DNA of 64,000 bases from Bacteroidales bacterium (GTDB lineage: Bacteria; Bacteroidota; Bacteroidia; Bacteroidales; Lentimicrobiaceae). Location: the NCBI GenBank assembly GCA_016709025.1, contig JADJEQ010000006.1, forward strand, positions 186,001-250,000. The letters run 5' to 3'. Each line of letters begins with the position of its first letter. Position 1 is the first letter of the stretch. Made by a program: the position numbers and the translations under genes. This document shows positions 23,372-32,892 of this stretch, one piece after another. The notes beneath the pieces are model-generated. The model was not told the origin of the DNA. It was given only the letters and a program-made list of their open reading frames with translations, and ran no database searches.

Positions 23372-25450
23372 TTAAAGATTTATAAGAATATCGATCAGCT
23401 TAATCCCGATAAAAGGGACAATAAGTCCGCCAAGACCATAAATGAAGAGGTTACGGGTAAGGGCCAGACTGGCGGAAATGGGTCGGTAACGGACGCCTTT
23501 TAATGCCAGAGGTACCAGCAGGATAATGATGAGGGCATTAAATATCACTGCACTCAGGATGGCGCTTTGTGGCGAACCAAGGTTCATAATATTGAGCATA
23601 GATAGAGGGCCGTTGCCATCTTTGCCCGCATACAGCGCTACTGCGATGGCCGGGATGATGGCGAAATATTTGGCAACATCGTTGGCGATGCTGAAGGTGG
23701 TAAGCGATCCGCGGGTCATCAGTAACTGTTTGCCGACTTCAACCACTTCAATCAGTTTGGTAGGATTACTATCCAGATCGACCATATTGCCTGCTTCACG
23801 GGCTGCCTGTGTTCCTGAATTCATGGCTATTCCGATATCGGCCTGCGCCAGGGCAGGGGCATCGTTGGTTCCGTCACCGATCATGCCGACAAGGTGTCCG
23901 TTTGCCTGTTCTTCGCGAATTCGCTTCAGCTTGTCTTCGGGAGTAGCTTCAGCCATAAAGTCATCAACCCCTGCTTCTGCGGCAATGGCAGCAGCAGTCA
24001 GCGGATTGTCGCCGGTTATCATCACAGTTTTTATCCCCATTTTTCGCAATTCAGCAAAGCGTTGTTTTATCCCGCCTTTAACGATGTCCTTTAAATGTAT
24101 TACCCCCAGTACCCTGCTGTCTTCAGCCACTACCAGCGGAGTTGCACCCTGTCTCGACAGATCGGAAACGATATCCTGTACCTGTTTGGAATAATAACCG
24201 TTACTATTCTGTATGAATGATCTGATGGCTTCTGATGAGCCTTTGCGGATCCGCTGAACAGAGCCGTCACCTGCTTTGAAATCAACACCGCTCATACGCG
24301 TTTGAGCGGTAAATGGGATAAAAGTTGCATTCATGTGATGTACCTCCCGGCCCCGGATATTGAATTTTTCCTTCGCCAGCACAACAATAGATCTGCCTTC
24401 CGGTGTTTCGTCCGATAAGGAGGAAAGTTGCGCTGCATCGGCGAGTTCTTCAACAGTAACTCCTTCAGCAGGGATAAAATCTGTCGCCATCCGGTTTCCG
24501 AGGGTGATGGTGCCGGTTTTGTCGAGCAGAAGCACATCAACATCTCCCGCAGCTTCGATGGCCCGGCCACTGGTAGCGATTACGTTGCGCCTGATCAGCC
24601 TGTCCATTCCGCTGATGCCGATGGCGCTCAATAATCCACCAATGGTAGTGGGAATAAGGCATACAAGTAAAGCAATCAGTACCGGCAATGTCAGGTTTTG
24701 ATTGGACGGCAAACCGGAAGCTGACAGACCGTAGTCAAAAAAAGCCGGTAAAGTAGCGACAGCAAGCAGGAAGATGATTGAAAGACCCGAAAGGAGTATG
24801 GATAATGCAATTTCGTTGGGTGTTTTCTGACGACTGGCACCCTCAACCAGCGCAATCATACGATCAATAAAAGTATCACCGGGTTCGGTGGTGATGCGGA
24901 TTACAATCCTGTCGCTGATTACTTTGGTGCCACCTGTAACGGCTGAACGGTCTCCACCGCTTTCCCGGATAACGGGGGCCGATTCACCGGTAATGGCCGA
25001 TTCGTCAACGCTGGCAATCCCTTCAATGACTTCTCCGTCCGACGGGATAACGTCCCCGGCTTCGCACACCACAGTGTCTCCCTTTCTCAGATCGGTTGCT
25101 GATATCAATACATCCTTATTGCCAATTAATTTGCGGGCTTTGGTCTGAACCCGGTTTTTGCGCAGGCTTTCAGCCTGAGCTTTGCCCCTTCCTTCTGCTA
25201 TGGCTTCGGCAAAATTGGCAAACAACACAGTAAACCAAAGCCAGACCGCTATCTGAAGATTAAAAGATGAGTAATTGCCATCGAATAACCCGATGAACAC
25301 AATAATAGTCGTGAGCACCGATCCGATGGCTACAATAAAAATTACCGGATTCTTAATCAGCGAGCCCGGATTAAGTTTTATAAAACTGTCTTTGGCAGCC
25401 GTTAACAAAAGATCTTTATTGAAAAGTATGTTTTTGTTTTTGGGATTCAT
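23372..25450 (-). CDS. kdpB: Potassium-transporting P-type ATPase subunit B
   Basis: 692 aa. P-type ATPase hallmarks: DKTGT with phospho-acceptor Asp310, TGES in the actuator loop (ESAITGESAPV), MITGDNPLTA and GDGTNDAPAL. Membrane segments at both ends. KdpB hydrolyses ATP to drive potassium uptake through KdpA. Start ATG at 25450, 11 bp after kdpA. A 222-aa ORF on the opposite strand is a reading shadow. Confidence 0.97.
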   Translation of the reverse strand: MNPKNKNILFNKDLLLTAAKDSFIKLNPGSLIKNPVIFIVAIGSVLTTIIVFIGLFDGNYSSFNLQIAVWLWFTVLFANFAEAIAEGRGKAQAESLRKNRVQTKARKLIGNKDVLISATDLRKGDTVVCEAGDVIPSDGEVIEGIASVDESAITGESAPVIRESGGDRSAVTGGTKVISDRIVIRITTEPGDTFIDRMIALVEGASRQKTPNEIALSILLSGLSIIFLLAVATLPAFFDYGLSASGLPSNQNLTLPVLIALLVCLIPTTIGGLLSAIGISGMDRLIRRNVIATSGRAIEAAGDVDVLLLDKTGTITLGNRMATDFIPAEGVTVEELADAAQLSSLSDETPEGRSIVVLAKEKFNIRGREVHHMNATFIPFTAQTRMSGVDFKAGDGSVQRIRKGSSEAIRSFIQNSNGYYSKQVQDIVSDLSRQGATPLVVAEDSRVLGVIHLKDIVKGGIKQRFAELRKMGIKTVMITGDNPLTAAAIAAEAGVDDFMAEATPEDKLKRIREEQANGHLVGMIGDGTNDAPALAQADIGIAMNSGTQAAREAGNMVDLDSNPTKLIEVVEVGKQLLMTRGSLTTFSIANDVAKYFAIIPAIAVALYAGKDGNGPLSMLNIMNLGSPQSAILSAVIFNALIIILLVPLALKGVRYRPISASLALTRNLFIYGLGGLIVPFIGIKLIDILINL

Positions 25451-25461
25451 TTTGTAGAAAA

Positions 25462-27153
25462 TTAAAATGTTATATTCTGGTTCATGAGTATATGCTCGAC
25501 GATTGGTCCGAGAGAGAGTGCCGGGAAATGGGTGAGCCCGCCGACAATCAGGATAACAGAGATCAATAACCCGATAAACAGCCAGTTATCTGTTCTGAAA
25601 GTGCCTGCCGAGGTGGGGGTTATCATTTTTTTGCCCAGACTCCCGGCAATGGCCAGAACGGGAATGATGACACCGAACCGGCCTATGAGCATGCCTATCC
25701 CCAATGTCAGGTTATAAAATACCGTGTTTGCATTCAGGCCTGCAAAGGCACTTCCATTGTTCCCTGCAGCTGAACTATAAGCATAGAGAATTTCGGAAAA
25801 ACCATGCGGACCTGTATTGTTTATACTAGAAAGCCCGGGATTGCTGACCGAAGCTATTGCGGAGAATAAGAGGATGACAAAATTAGGCAGCAATATGGCA
25901 AGCATTGCCATTTGAACCTCAAAAGCCTGGATTTTCTTGCCAAGGTATTCAGGGGTACGACCAACCATTAAGCCGGCAATAAACACGGTGAGGATCACAA
26001 AAATGATCATCCCGTACATCCCGGCCCCGACGCCGCCGAAAATAATTTCACCCAACATGATATTGATCATGGCTACCATTCCCGAAAGTGGTGACAGGCT
26101 GTCGTGCATCGCGTTGACCGATCCGTTTGACGCAGCTGACGTAGAAGTAGCCCAGAGAATGCTGTTGGTGATCCCGAAACGGGTTTCTTTGCCTTCCATC
26201 AGGGCAAGGTGTCCGAATACCGGATTTGCTGAATATTCCGCATAAAGTGATATGGAAAGTCCGGCAAGCAAAAGGATAAGCATGGCTGAAAAAATCGTCC
26301 AGCCCTGCCTGACGGAGCCAACCATTTTCCCATAAGTAAATGTTAAAGCTGCCGGGATAAGTAAAATTGCGAGCATCTCCAGAAAATTGCTGAATGGTGT
26401 CGGGTTTTCAAAGGGATGAGAGCTGTTGGTATTGAAAAAACCTCCTCCATTGGTCCCGAGTTGCTTAATCGCGATTTGAGAGGCTGCAGGTCCCATCGGT
26501 AGAATTTGTTCAGTTCCTTCAAGGGTCTGAACCGTATCATAGGTTTTGAAATTCTGAACTACACCCTGACCCACAAGGGTTACCGAAAGCAAAATAGAAA
26601 GCGGTAACAACACATACAGAGTCGATCTGGTAAGATCAACCCAGAAATTACCCAGCTTTTCTGAGGATTTGTTGGATAGACCCCTGATCATTGCCAATAT
26701 CACTGCCAAACCTGTTGCTGCACTGACAAAATTCTGCACCGTCAGGCCAAGCATCTGAACAAAATAGCTCAATGTTGTTTCCCCGGCATAACCCTGCCAG
26801 TTGGTGTTGGTTATAAAACTTACCGCCGTATTGAATGCCGAATGCCAGGATACATCGGGCAGATTGGCCGGATTTAAAGGCAGGTAACTCTGAAACACCT
26901 GAATCAGAAACAGGAATACCAGGCCTGACAGGTTAAATATGAGTAAATTGAAGGTGTATGATTTCCAGTCAGTTTCTTTCCGGGGGTCGATTCCCGATGC
27001 CCGGTATGTCAGTTTTTCAAGCCAGCCGTAAACTGACAACATAAAATGCTTTTGCCCGGTAAATACTTTGTACATAAAATTACCCAGGATAGGGGTAAGC
27101 CCTGTCAACACTGAGAAAAATACTATTAGTTGAATATAGTCAAGGGTTGTCAT
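25462..27153 (-). CDS. kdpA: Potassium-transporting ATPase subunit A
   Basis: 563 aa, about ten membrane helices, with the four selectivity-type loops (NTNWQGYAG, GTNGGGFFNTNSSHPFENP, TSTSAASNGSVNAMHD, NNGSAFAG). This is the channel-like potassium-binding subunit in the inner membrane. Length matches the family. It follows kdpF by about 100 bp and precedes kdpB by 8-11 bp. Confidence 0.97.
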   Translation of the reverse strand: MTTLDYIQLIVFFSVLTGLTPILGNFMYKVFTGQKHFMLSVYGWLEKLTYRASGIDPRKETDWKSYTFNLLIFNLSGLVFLFLIQVFQSYLPLNPANLPDVSWHSAFNTAVSFITNTNWQGYAGETTLSYFVQMLGLTVQNFVSAATGLAVILAMIRGLSNKSSEKLGNFWVDLTRSTLYVLLPLSILLSVTLVGQGVVQNFKTYDTVQTLEGTEQILPMGPAASQIAIKQLGTNGGGFFNTNSSHPFENPTPFSNFLEMLAILLIPAALTFTYGKMVGSVRQGWTIFSAMLILLLAGLSISLYAEYSANPVFGHLALMEGKETRFGITNSILWATSTSAASNGSVNAMHDSLSPLSGMVAMINIMLGEIIFGGVGAGMYGMIIFVILTVFIAGLMVGRTPEYLGKKIQAFEVQMAMLAILLPNFVILLFSAIASVSNPGLSSINNTGPHGFSEILYAYSSAAGNNGSAFAGLNANTVFYNLTLGIGMLIGRFGVIIPVLAIAGSLGKKMITPTSAGTFRTDNWLFIGLLISVILIVGGLTHFPALSLGPIVEHILMNQNITF

Positions 27154-27251
27154 ATTATTTGCTTTTTTTGATGTGTATCAGCACATTCTGAACCGGCTGG
27201 ATCAGAAAAATACTTCTTATTGATTTATCCGGTATTTAATGGAATTGGCGC

Positions 27252-27389
27252 TTAGAATTTTTCAGGTTTCACCAGAGAGTAAATAAGATACCCGAGTATT
27301 ATCAGGGAAATTATAATTCCAACCAGGTATCCTGTCGGAGAATTGGCTTCTACAGATCCGGAAGCCGAAAGAAGAATTGTTGAGATCAT
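27252..27389 (-). CDS. kdpF: KdpF small membrane subunit
   Basis: 45 aa, too short for usual ORF calling. It has a short polar N-terminus (GSVEANSPTG), one membrane helix (YLVGIIISLIILGYLIYSLV) and the tail KPEKF, which is the KdpF pattern. KdpF sits in the membrane and stabilises the KdpABC complex. ATG at 27389, TAA at 27252-27254, just upstream of kdpA as expected. Confidence 0.9.
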   Translation of the reverse strand: MISTILLSASGSVEANSPTGYLVGIIISLIILGYLIYSLVKPEKF

Positions 27390-27520
27390 TGTTGTGTTGT
27401 TTTATTTCGCGGCAATGTTATTGTCGCATTTGTTAAGGATGCATCAGGATTGAACCCTCTGTTATCAGGATCTTATCAGGATTCCGGTTCTACCTGTTTC
27501 GGAATAAATAATCCGGTTCT

Positions 27521-27631
27521 CTATTTTTTTTCATGTCCGGAAAATTCTTTCTCAAAAATCCGGATAGCAAGGTTTCCGATAAAAAGAAACCAGGCCAATA
27601 CAATTGCTGCTATCAGGATATTTGCGATCAT
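27521..27631 (-). CDS. 36-aa single-helix membrane peptide upstream of kdpF
   Basis: ATG at 27631, TAG at 27521. One hydrophobic helix (ANILIAAIVLAWFLFIGNLA) followed by a charged tail (RIFEKEFSGHEKK). It lies 131 bp upstream of kdpF, same strand, and would be the first gene of the kdp operon. It is not KdpF itself; it may be a second small subunit or a leader peptide. Supported by size, hydrophobicity and place only. Confidence 0.55.
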   Translation of the reverse strand: MIANILIAAIVLAWFLFIGNLAIRIFEKEFSGHEKK

Positions 27632-27956
27632 GGCTCAAACTTTTAAAATGGATGGGTGGTCAACAAAAGAGAAATGTGGAAAAAGCTAGACCGAACCCTG
27701 AATGAGAATTCCGGGAATAACCGTTTATACCGATAAACCGTAAGGCTAACCGATCAATCGGAATGGAAATAGGGATGACGAAAGTTGTTTCCATGGTTTT
27801 CTTTGCAATGACACTGCAAAGATGGCCCGGGAATTATAAAGAGGTTATCAGGAATTAATCAGGAGATATAAAGAAAAAATAAAGAAAGAGGCTAAAAGAT
27901 GAACATCATTAATATTCGAAGGAAAGATAATAGTCGTTTCCAGGTTTGGAAGTAAT
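27632..27956. other. Putative kdp promoter region
   Basis: AT-rich, no ORF. It holds the inverted repeat at 27801-27821 and A-rich stretches near 27860-27900. The thioredoxin gene's low-complexity tail begins to its right. Confidence 0.45.
27801..27821. promoter_or_regulatory. Inverted repeat upstream of the kdp operon
   Basis: CTTTGCA (27801-27807) and TGCAAAG (27815-27821) form a perfect 7-bp inverted repeat with a 7-base spacer, 170 bp before the first small kdp gene. On the minus strand CATCTTTG (27817-27824) is one base off the -7 box. It could be an operator or KdpE site; no expression data. Confidence 0.35.
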
Positions 27957-28009
27957 TCAAAATGCTACCGATAAAGTCTGAAACACGGTATTCTGTAATT
28001 CTGAAATCC

Positions 28010-28228
28010 TAACCTTCTGAAACCCTGTAATTCTGAAATACTGTAACTCTGAAATTCTGAAACACTGAAATTCTGAAATCCTGTAACACTGAAATCCTGT
28101 AACACTGAAATTCTGAAACACTTGAAATTCTGAAATTCTGAAACTCTGAAACACTGAAACACTGAAACACTGAAACACTGAAACACTGAAATTCTGAAAT
28201 TCTGAAACACTGAAACTCTGAAACTTTT
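28010..28228. repeat. Low-complexity array abutting the thioredoxin stop codon
   Basis: CTGAAATTCTGAAACACTGAAAC-style units of about 10 bases, nearly 220 bp, ending 0-3 bases from the stop codon of the minus-strand thioredoxin gene. Similar in word type to the array at 13556-13837 but diverged in detail. Confidence 0.9.
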
Positions 28229-28561
28229 CTATCCAAATATCATTTCATAATACCTCCCGATACGGCCAGCCAGTTCATCAATTGAAATATATTTGCTTAC
28301 CCTGAAGTTCTCTTTGCCTTCAAAAAAGACCACGATGGTCGGGCTGGCAAAGACCCCGTTTGATGCGGCCAGTTCAGGGAACTGCGCTGCATTGATATAG
28401 GAATGACTCATTTTTGGAAACTCCTCCGTTATCATCGCTTCAACTTTTGGGCGCAACGCCACGCAGGGTGCGCAGCTGTCGTTGTAAAAATAAAGCAGCA
28501 GGGCAGGGGTGTTGCTGTTAAGTATATCAAGGTCTGACTGGGTGGTGATTTCGGTTTTCAT
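28229..28561 (-). CDS. Thioredoxin-family protein
   Basis: 110 aa, no signal peptide, so cytoplasmic. Active site CAPC (Cys30, Cys33) and cis-Pro in ASPTIVVFFEGKE; a compact thioredoxin fold. The motif CAPC instead of CGPC suggests a shifted redox potential. A -7 box (TACCTTTG) lies 4 bases before the ATG. A repeat array follows the stop directly. Confidence 0.92.
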   Translation of the reverse strand: MKTEITTQSDLDILNSNTPALLLYFYNDSCAPCVALRPKVEAMITEEFPKMSHSYINAAQFPELAASNGVFASPTIVVFFEGKENFRVSKYISIDELAGRIGRYYEMIFG

Positions 28562-28565
28562 CCGG

Positions 28566-28573
28566 CAAAGGTA
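28566..28573 (-). promoter_or_regulatory. -7 box directly before the thioredoxin gene
   Basis: Minus strand TACCTTTG, full consensus, followed by CCGG and then the ATG. A start of transcription at the usual distance would give a leaderless mRNA. Confidence 0.45.
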
Positions 28574-28770
28574 TTGTGAAAAACAGAAATAGAGGATACC
28601 TGTTTTAAATTTCGTCGTTTACCTCTAAAAATACACCTGTTCTGTGTCACTGAACCGGAAATATTTCGGAAATTGCATCTGTATTTCATAGATGGGTGCC
28701 TCTGATAAAAGCGCATTCTGATGAATCAGTTTTCGAAATTCAAGTATAAATTCTAAATTCCGGCCCGATT

Positions 28771-30951
28771 ATGAAATTGAACGGATTGTATTATAAATAT
28801 CTGATTCTTTCAGGCCTGGTATTTTATCTTTTTCTCCCCTCGTACGCCGTAAAAATTCCTGTAAAGCTTGCTGTTGAAGGGACCATAGAACGAATTTTGG
28901 GTGAAAAATCAGCTTATTTTACCTGTAATCTGATAAATAAAACCAGCGAAAAGGATTTCTTCGAAATAGAGTCTGTAAACGGTAAAATTAAACTGAGCGG
29001 CACTTCTCAGCCAGCTATTGGATATGCCCTGAACTATTACCTGACTCAATATTGTCGTTGCCAGCTATCCCATGTTGGTGAAAACCTTTCACTGCCCGAT
29101 CCGCTGCCGGTAATCCCCGAAAAAATCCGCAAAGAGTCGCCCTATCAGTACCGCTATTTCTATAATTATTGTACGTACAACTATGCCAAAGCGTTCTGGA
29201 ACTGGGAGCAGTGGGAAAAGGAAATCGACTGGATGGTAATCCATGGCATCAATATGCCGCTGGCCATTATCGGTACTGAAGCAGTCTGGCAAAATACACT
29301 CAGGCAGTTCAATGTTCCGGAAGACGCCATCAGCAGGTTTATTCCGGGACCAGCCTACACTGCCTGGTGGCTGATGGGCAACCTCGAAGGCTGGGGCGGT
29401 CCGGTATCGCAGGCCTGGATTGATCAACAGGCCGGTTTGCAACAGAAAATCGTTGGCCGGATGCGGCAGTTGGGCATGACGCCGGTTTTTCAGGGATTTT
29501 ATGGTATGGTTCCCGATACCTTAAGGACTCTTTTTCCCACCAGTAAAATTTATTATGGCGGTTTATGGGCCGGCGATGAAGAAGGCTTCCGCCGACCCGC
29601 TTTCCTGGATCCTTCCGACCCTTTGTTTGCTGAAATGGCCGGTGTGTATTACCAGGAACTGGAAAAATTATACGGGAAAACTACCTTTTACGGCGGCGAC
29701 CCGTTCCACGAAGGTGGCAATACCGAAAACATCGACATCACAAAATCAGCCAGCCTGATTCAGCAATCGATGCTGAAAGCAAACCCTGAAGCAATATGGG
29801 CACTGCAGGGATGGTGGGACAATCCGACCGACCTGTTGCTGGCCGGGGTTGATAAACAACACACCATGGTACTTGACCTGTATGCTGAAGGAAATCCGCA
29901 GTGGGAGCGACGAAAGGGTTTCGGGGATGTCCCATGGATATGGTGTTCTCTGTTGAATTTTGGCGGGAAAATCGGAATGTACAGCCGTATTGACCAACTG
30001 GCAACTGAGCCGGCGAGAGCGTTGAAGTCTGAATACGGCAAAAAGCTGACCGGAATCGGAATGATGATGGAAGGCGACAAGACCAATCCGGTGAACTTTG
30101 AACTTACTTTTGATGCCGCCTGGTCCGCCGAAGCGATTGAACCTGAATCATGGATTCCTGCATTCGCCCATTCACGTTATGGAAGCAGAAATGAAAAAGC
30201 TGAACAGGCCTGGCAAATTATAAGTACCACCGTCCTGAACTGTCCAAAAGCCCAGGAAGGCACTTCTGAATCCATCTTTTGTGCCCGTGGCGATTCTGCC
30301 GTTAAGAGTGCCTGGCGCTGGGGATTTATCAATATTTACTATGCGCCTGAGAAGTTGCAGGAAGCACTGAAATTACTGCTTTCGGCAGAAAATGAATTCA
30401 GGAATAAAGATACCTATCAATATGATGTGGTGGACCTTACCCGTCAGGTCATATCAAATTATGCGTACAGCGTTTACAACGAAATAATGCTCGCTTTCAA
30501 CCAGAAAAATAAAGAATTGTTTTCTGAAAAATCTGAAGAATTTATTCAACTGATTGATGATCAGGATAAATTGCTGGCAACCCGAAAAGAGTTTCTCCTG
30601 GGCGTTTGGATTGAATCGGCTAAAAACAATGCAACTTCCCGGCAGGAAAGCGCGCTTTTTGAATGGAATGCCCGCACCCTGATCACTGTCTGGGGCGATG
30701 AGGGGGTATCAAAAGTACTGCATGAATATGCGAACCGTGAATGGTCGGGAATGCTCAAAGGATTGTACAGGAATAGGTGGCTGGCTTATATTGAAGTTCT
30801 GAACCGCCGGCTTGAAGGCATTGACACTGCATTGCCGGATTATTACGCTATTGAAGAGGCATGGACAAGAGAGACCACAGGATATTCCGTTCAACCTGAA
30901 GGCAATCCGGTTGACGTTGCCAATGAACTGTACAAAAAATACTTCAAATAA
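28771..30951 (+). CDS. Alpha-N-acetylglucosaminidase (GH89, NAGLU-like)
   Basis: 726 aa with an N-terminal hydrophobic signal (about 1-26), so exported. GH89 plan: N-terminal beta/alpha domain (GTSQPAIGYALNYYLTQYC), TIM-barrel with YRYFYNYCTYNYAKAFWNW and GINMPLAIIGTEAVW, and a helical C-terminal domain. Glu314 in DPFHEGG and Glu434 in MMMEGDKTN lie where human NAGLU has its catalytic Glu316 and Glu446. It removes terminal alpha-linked GlcNAc, for example from heparan sulphate fragments or host glycans. The next gene, 8 bp on, is an HGSNAT-like acetyltransferase; together they form a pair. Confidence 0.95.
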   Translation: MKLNGLYYKYLILSGLVFYLFLPSYAVKIPVKLAVEGTIERILGEKSAYFTCNLINKTSEKDFFEIESVNGKIKLSGTSQPAIGYALNYYLTQYCRCQLSHVGENLSLPDPLPVIPEKIRKESPYQYRYFYNYCTYNYAKAFWNWEQWEKEIDWMVIHGINMPLAIIGTEAVWQNTLRQFNVPEDAISRFIPGPAYTAWWLMGNLEGWGGPVSQAWIDQQAGLQQKIVGRMRQLGMTPVFQGFYGMVPDTLRTLFPTSKIYYGGLWAGDEEGFRRPAFLDPSDPLFAEMAGVYYQELEKLYGKTTFYGGDPFHEGGNTENIDITKSASLIQQSMLKANPEAIWALQGWWDNPTDLLLAGVDKQHTMVLDLYAEGNPQWERRKGFGDVPWIWCSLLNFGGKIGMYSRIDQLATEPARALKSEYGKKLTGIGMMMEGDKTNPVNFELTFDAAWSAEAIEPESWIPAFAHSRYGSRNEKAEQAWQIISTTVLNCPKAQEGTSESIFCARGDSAVKSAWRWGFINIYYAPEKLQEALKLLLSAENEFRNKDTYQYDVVDLTRQVISNYAYSVYNEIMLAFNQKNKELFSEKSEEFIQLIDDQDKLLATRKEFLLGVWIESAKNNATSRQESALFEWNARTLITVWGDEGVSKVLHEYANREWSGMLKGLYRNRWLAYIEVLNRRLEGIDTALPDYYAIEEAWTRETTGYSVQPEGNPVDVANELYKKYFK

Positions 30952-30959
30952 TATTTTTT

Positions 30960-32063
30960 ATGGATGAAAAACGGATTTCGAAAAGGGTGGTATCCATCGA
31001 TGCCCTGAGGGGTTTCGACATGTTCTGGATTTCGAGCGGGGAAACGCTGTTTATCGCGCTGTTTACCCTTATCGGGACGCCGTTCTTTCACCGGCTTTCT
31101 GAACAGCTGGACCATCCGGCCTGGACTGGTTTTCATTTTTACGACCTTATATTCCCGCTGTTTCTGTTTATCATGGGGGTAGTGATGCCATTGTCCATCA
31201 CCCGCAGAATTGAAAAGGGGGATTCGAAATCTCAGTTGTACAAACACATCATCAGGCGCACGCTTCTCTTGTTTCTTCTTGGGCTGATTTATAACGGGCT
31301 GTTTGATTTTAATTTTGCACAGCAGCGATATACCGGTGTACTGCAACGATTTGCATTCTGTTATTTCTTCGCTTCCCTTATCCTGATGAACTTCCGACTG
31401 AAAGGCCAGATGATCTGGGCTGCAGCCATAACCATAGGTTACTGGCTTATTTTGTTGCTTGTACCGGCACCGGGATCTCAACCTTTCGACCTGACACCTG
31501 AGGGCAACATTGCCGGTTACATCGACCGCATGTTCCTCCCCGGTTCCTTTTGTTGTTATAATTATGGTGATAATGAAGGAATTCTGACCATGTTCCCTTC
31601 AATTGTAAATGTCCTTTTCGGTGCCCTTGCCGGCACCTGGCTGCTGAGTTCTTTGGATGACAAGGAGAAAATTAAAAATCTTACCATCACCGGAGGACTG
31701 TTTATTTTTGCCGCACTGGTTTGGAGTCTGATTTTGCCGGTAAATAAATACCTGTGGACTGGCTCATACATGCTGCTTACCAGTGGCATTTCCTTTTTGC
31801 TGCTGATGCTTTTCTTCTGGATCATCGATGTGAAAGGATACCAGAAGTGGGCTTTCCCGTTTATCGTCATCGGACTGAACCCGATTACCATCTATGTAAC
31901 GCAGGGAATTTTCGATTTCGCGATCATCGCCAATATCTTTATTCACGGGTTTAAAGACAATCTCGGCAATTTTGAGCCGGTTGTGATGCAGCTCAGTGTG
32001 GTTACCGTGAAATGGCTGTTCCTCTATTTCCTTTACCGGCAAAAGATTTTCCTGAAAGTATGA
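30960..32063 (+). CDS. DUF5009 / HGSNAT-like membrane acyltransferase
   Basis: 367 aa with about ten membrane helices and the family N-terminal motif SIDALRGFDMFWI. Bacterial relatives are annotated as DUF5009 or heparan-alpha-glucosaminide N-acetyltransferase-like. In the human lysosome HGSNAT N-acetylates terminal glucosamine of heparan sulphate using cytosolic acetyl-CoA so that NAGLU can then remove it. Here it starts 8 bp after the NAGLU homologue, suggesting the same two-step logic across the inner membrane. Substrate not proven. A 196-aa ORF on the opposite strand is a shadow. Confidence 0.85.
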   Translation: MDEKRISKRVVSIDALRGFDMFWISSGETLFIALFTLIGTPFFHRLSEQLDHPAWTGFHFYDLIFPLFLFIMGVVMPLSITRRIEKGDSKSQLYKHIIRRTLLLFLLGLIYNGLFDFNFAQQRYTGVLQRFAFCYFFASLILMNFRLKGQMIWAAAITIGYWLILLLVPAPGSQPFDLTPEGNIAGYIDRMFLPGSFCCYNYGDNEGILTMFPSIVNVLFGALAGTWLLSSLDDKEKIKNLTITGGLFIFAALVWSLILPVNKYLWTGSYMLLTSGISFLLLMLFFWIIDVKGYQKWAFPFIVIGLNPITIYVTQGIFDFAIIANIFIHGFKDNLGNFEPVVMQLSVVTVKWLFLYFLYRQKIFLKV

Positions 32064-32199
32064 TAGGGTTCTAATTTCCAATATCCAAACAATAATTTTT
32101 CGGATTTCGGATTTCGGATTTACCTGAAGTGACCTTCGCTTCGCTCCGGTTTCCAAAATTCTAAACTCCCATCATCCAATTTTTCTCGTCCTGCCAATA

Positions 32200-32892
32200 A
32201 GCGAATCAGCTAATCTTCTAATTGGCAAATTGGTTAATCGAATTTCCAGATTTCTCCGATAATCCTAATATTCCACTATTCCACTATTCCAAACTCTCGT
32301 CTTCTAATCTGACTACACCTGCTAATAAACCTAATTGGCTAATCTGCTAATATGCTAATTGGCTAATCCACTAACCGAATTTCCTGTTTTCTCTGATAAT
32401 CCCATTATCCCACTATTCCAAACTCTCGTCTTCTAATCTGACTACACCCTCTAATAAACCTAATTGGCTAATCTGCTAATCTGCTAATTGGCTAATCCAC
32501 TAATCGAATTTCCTGTTTTCTCTGATAATCCCATTATCCCACTATTCCAAACTCTCGTCTTCTAATCTGACTACACCCTCTAATAAACCTAATTGGCTAA
32601 TCTGCTAATCTGCTATTTGGCTAATCCACTAATCGAATTTCCGAAATCCCACTATCCCACTATTCCAACTCTTCTAATCTGACTACACCCTCTAATAAAC
32701 CTAATTGGCTAATCTGCTAATTGGCTAATCCACAAATCGAATTTCCCGATTTCTCCATCAATCCTAATATTCCACTATTCCACTATTCCAAACCCTCATC
32801 TTCTAATCAGACTACACCTGCTAATAAACCTAATTGGCTAATACGCTAATCGGCAAATCTGCTAATTGGCTAATTGACTAATCCGCTAATCT
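32200..32892. repeat. Tandem repeat with a 129-bp period, about five and a half copies
   Basis: Units begin CCTAATTGGCTAATCTGC at 32330, 32459, 32588, 32700 and 32829 (periods 129, 129, 112, 129); a diverged copy precedes the first. Each unit itself contains TAATTGGC/TAATCTGC words and CCCACTATTCC words. The array ends at the stop of the minus-strand TIGR02757 gene. No ORF on either strand. The stretch 32064-32200 holds degenerate relatives of the same words. Confidence 0.92.

Noticed and set aside
23526..24194. 222-aa ORF antisense to kdpB
   Set aside because: It is the reverse frame of strongly conserved ATPase sequence.
30891..31481. 196-aa ORF antisense to the HGSNAT-like gene
   Set aside because: The plus frame has membrane helices and a family motif; the minus frame is basic and unordered.
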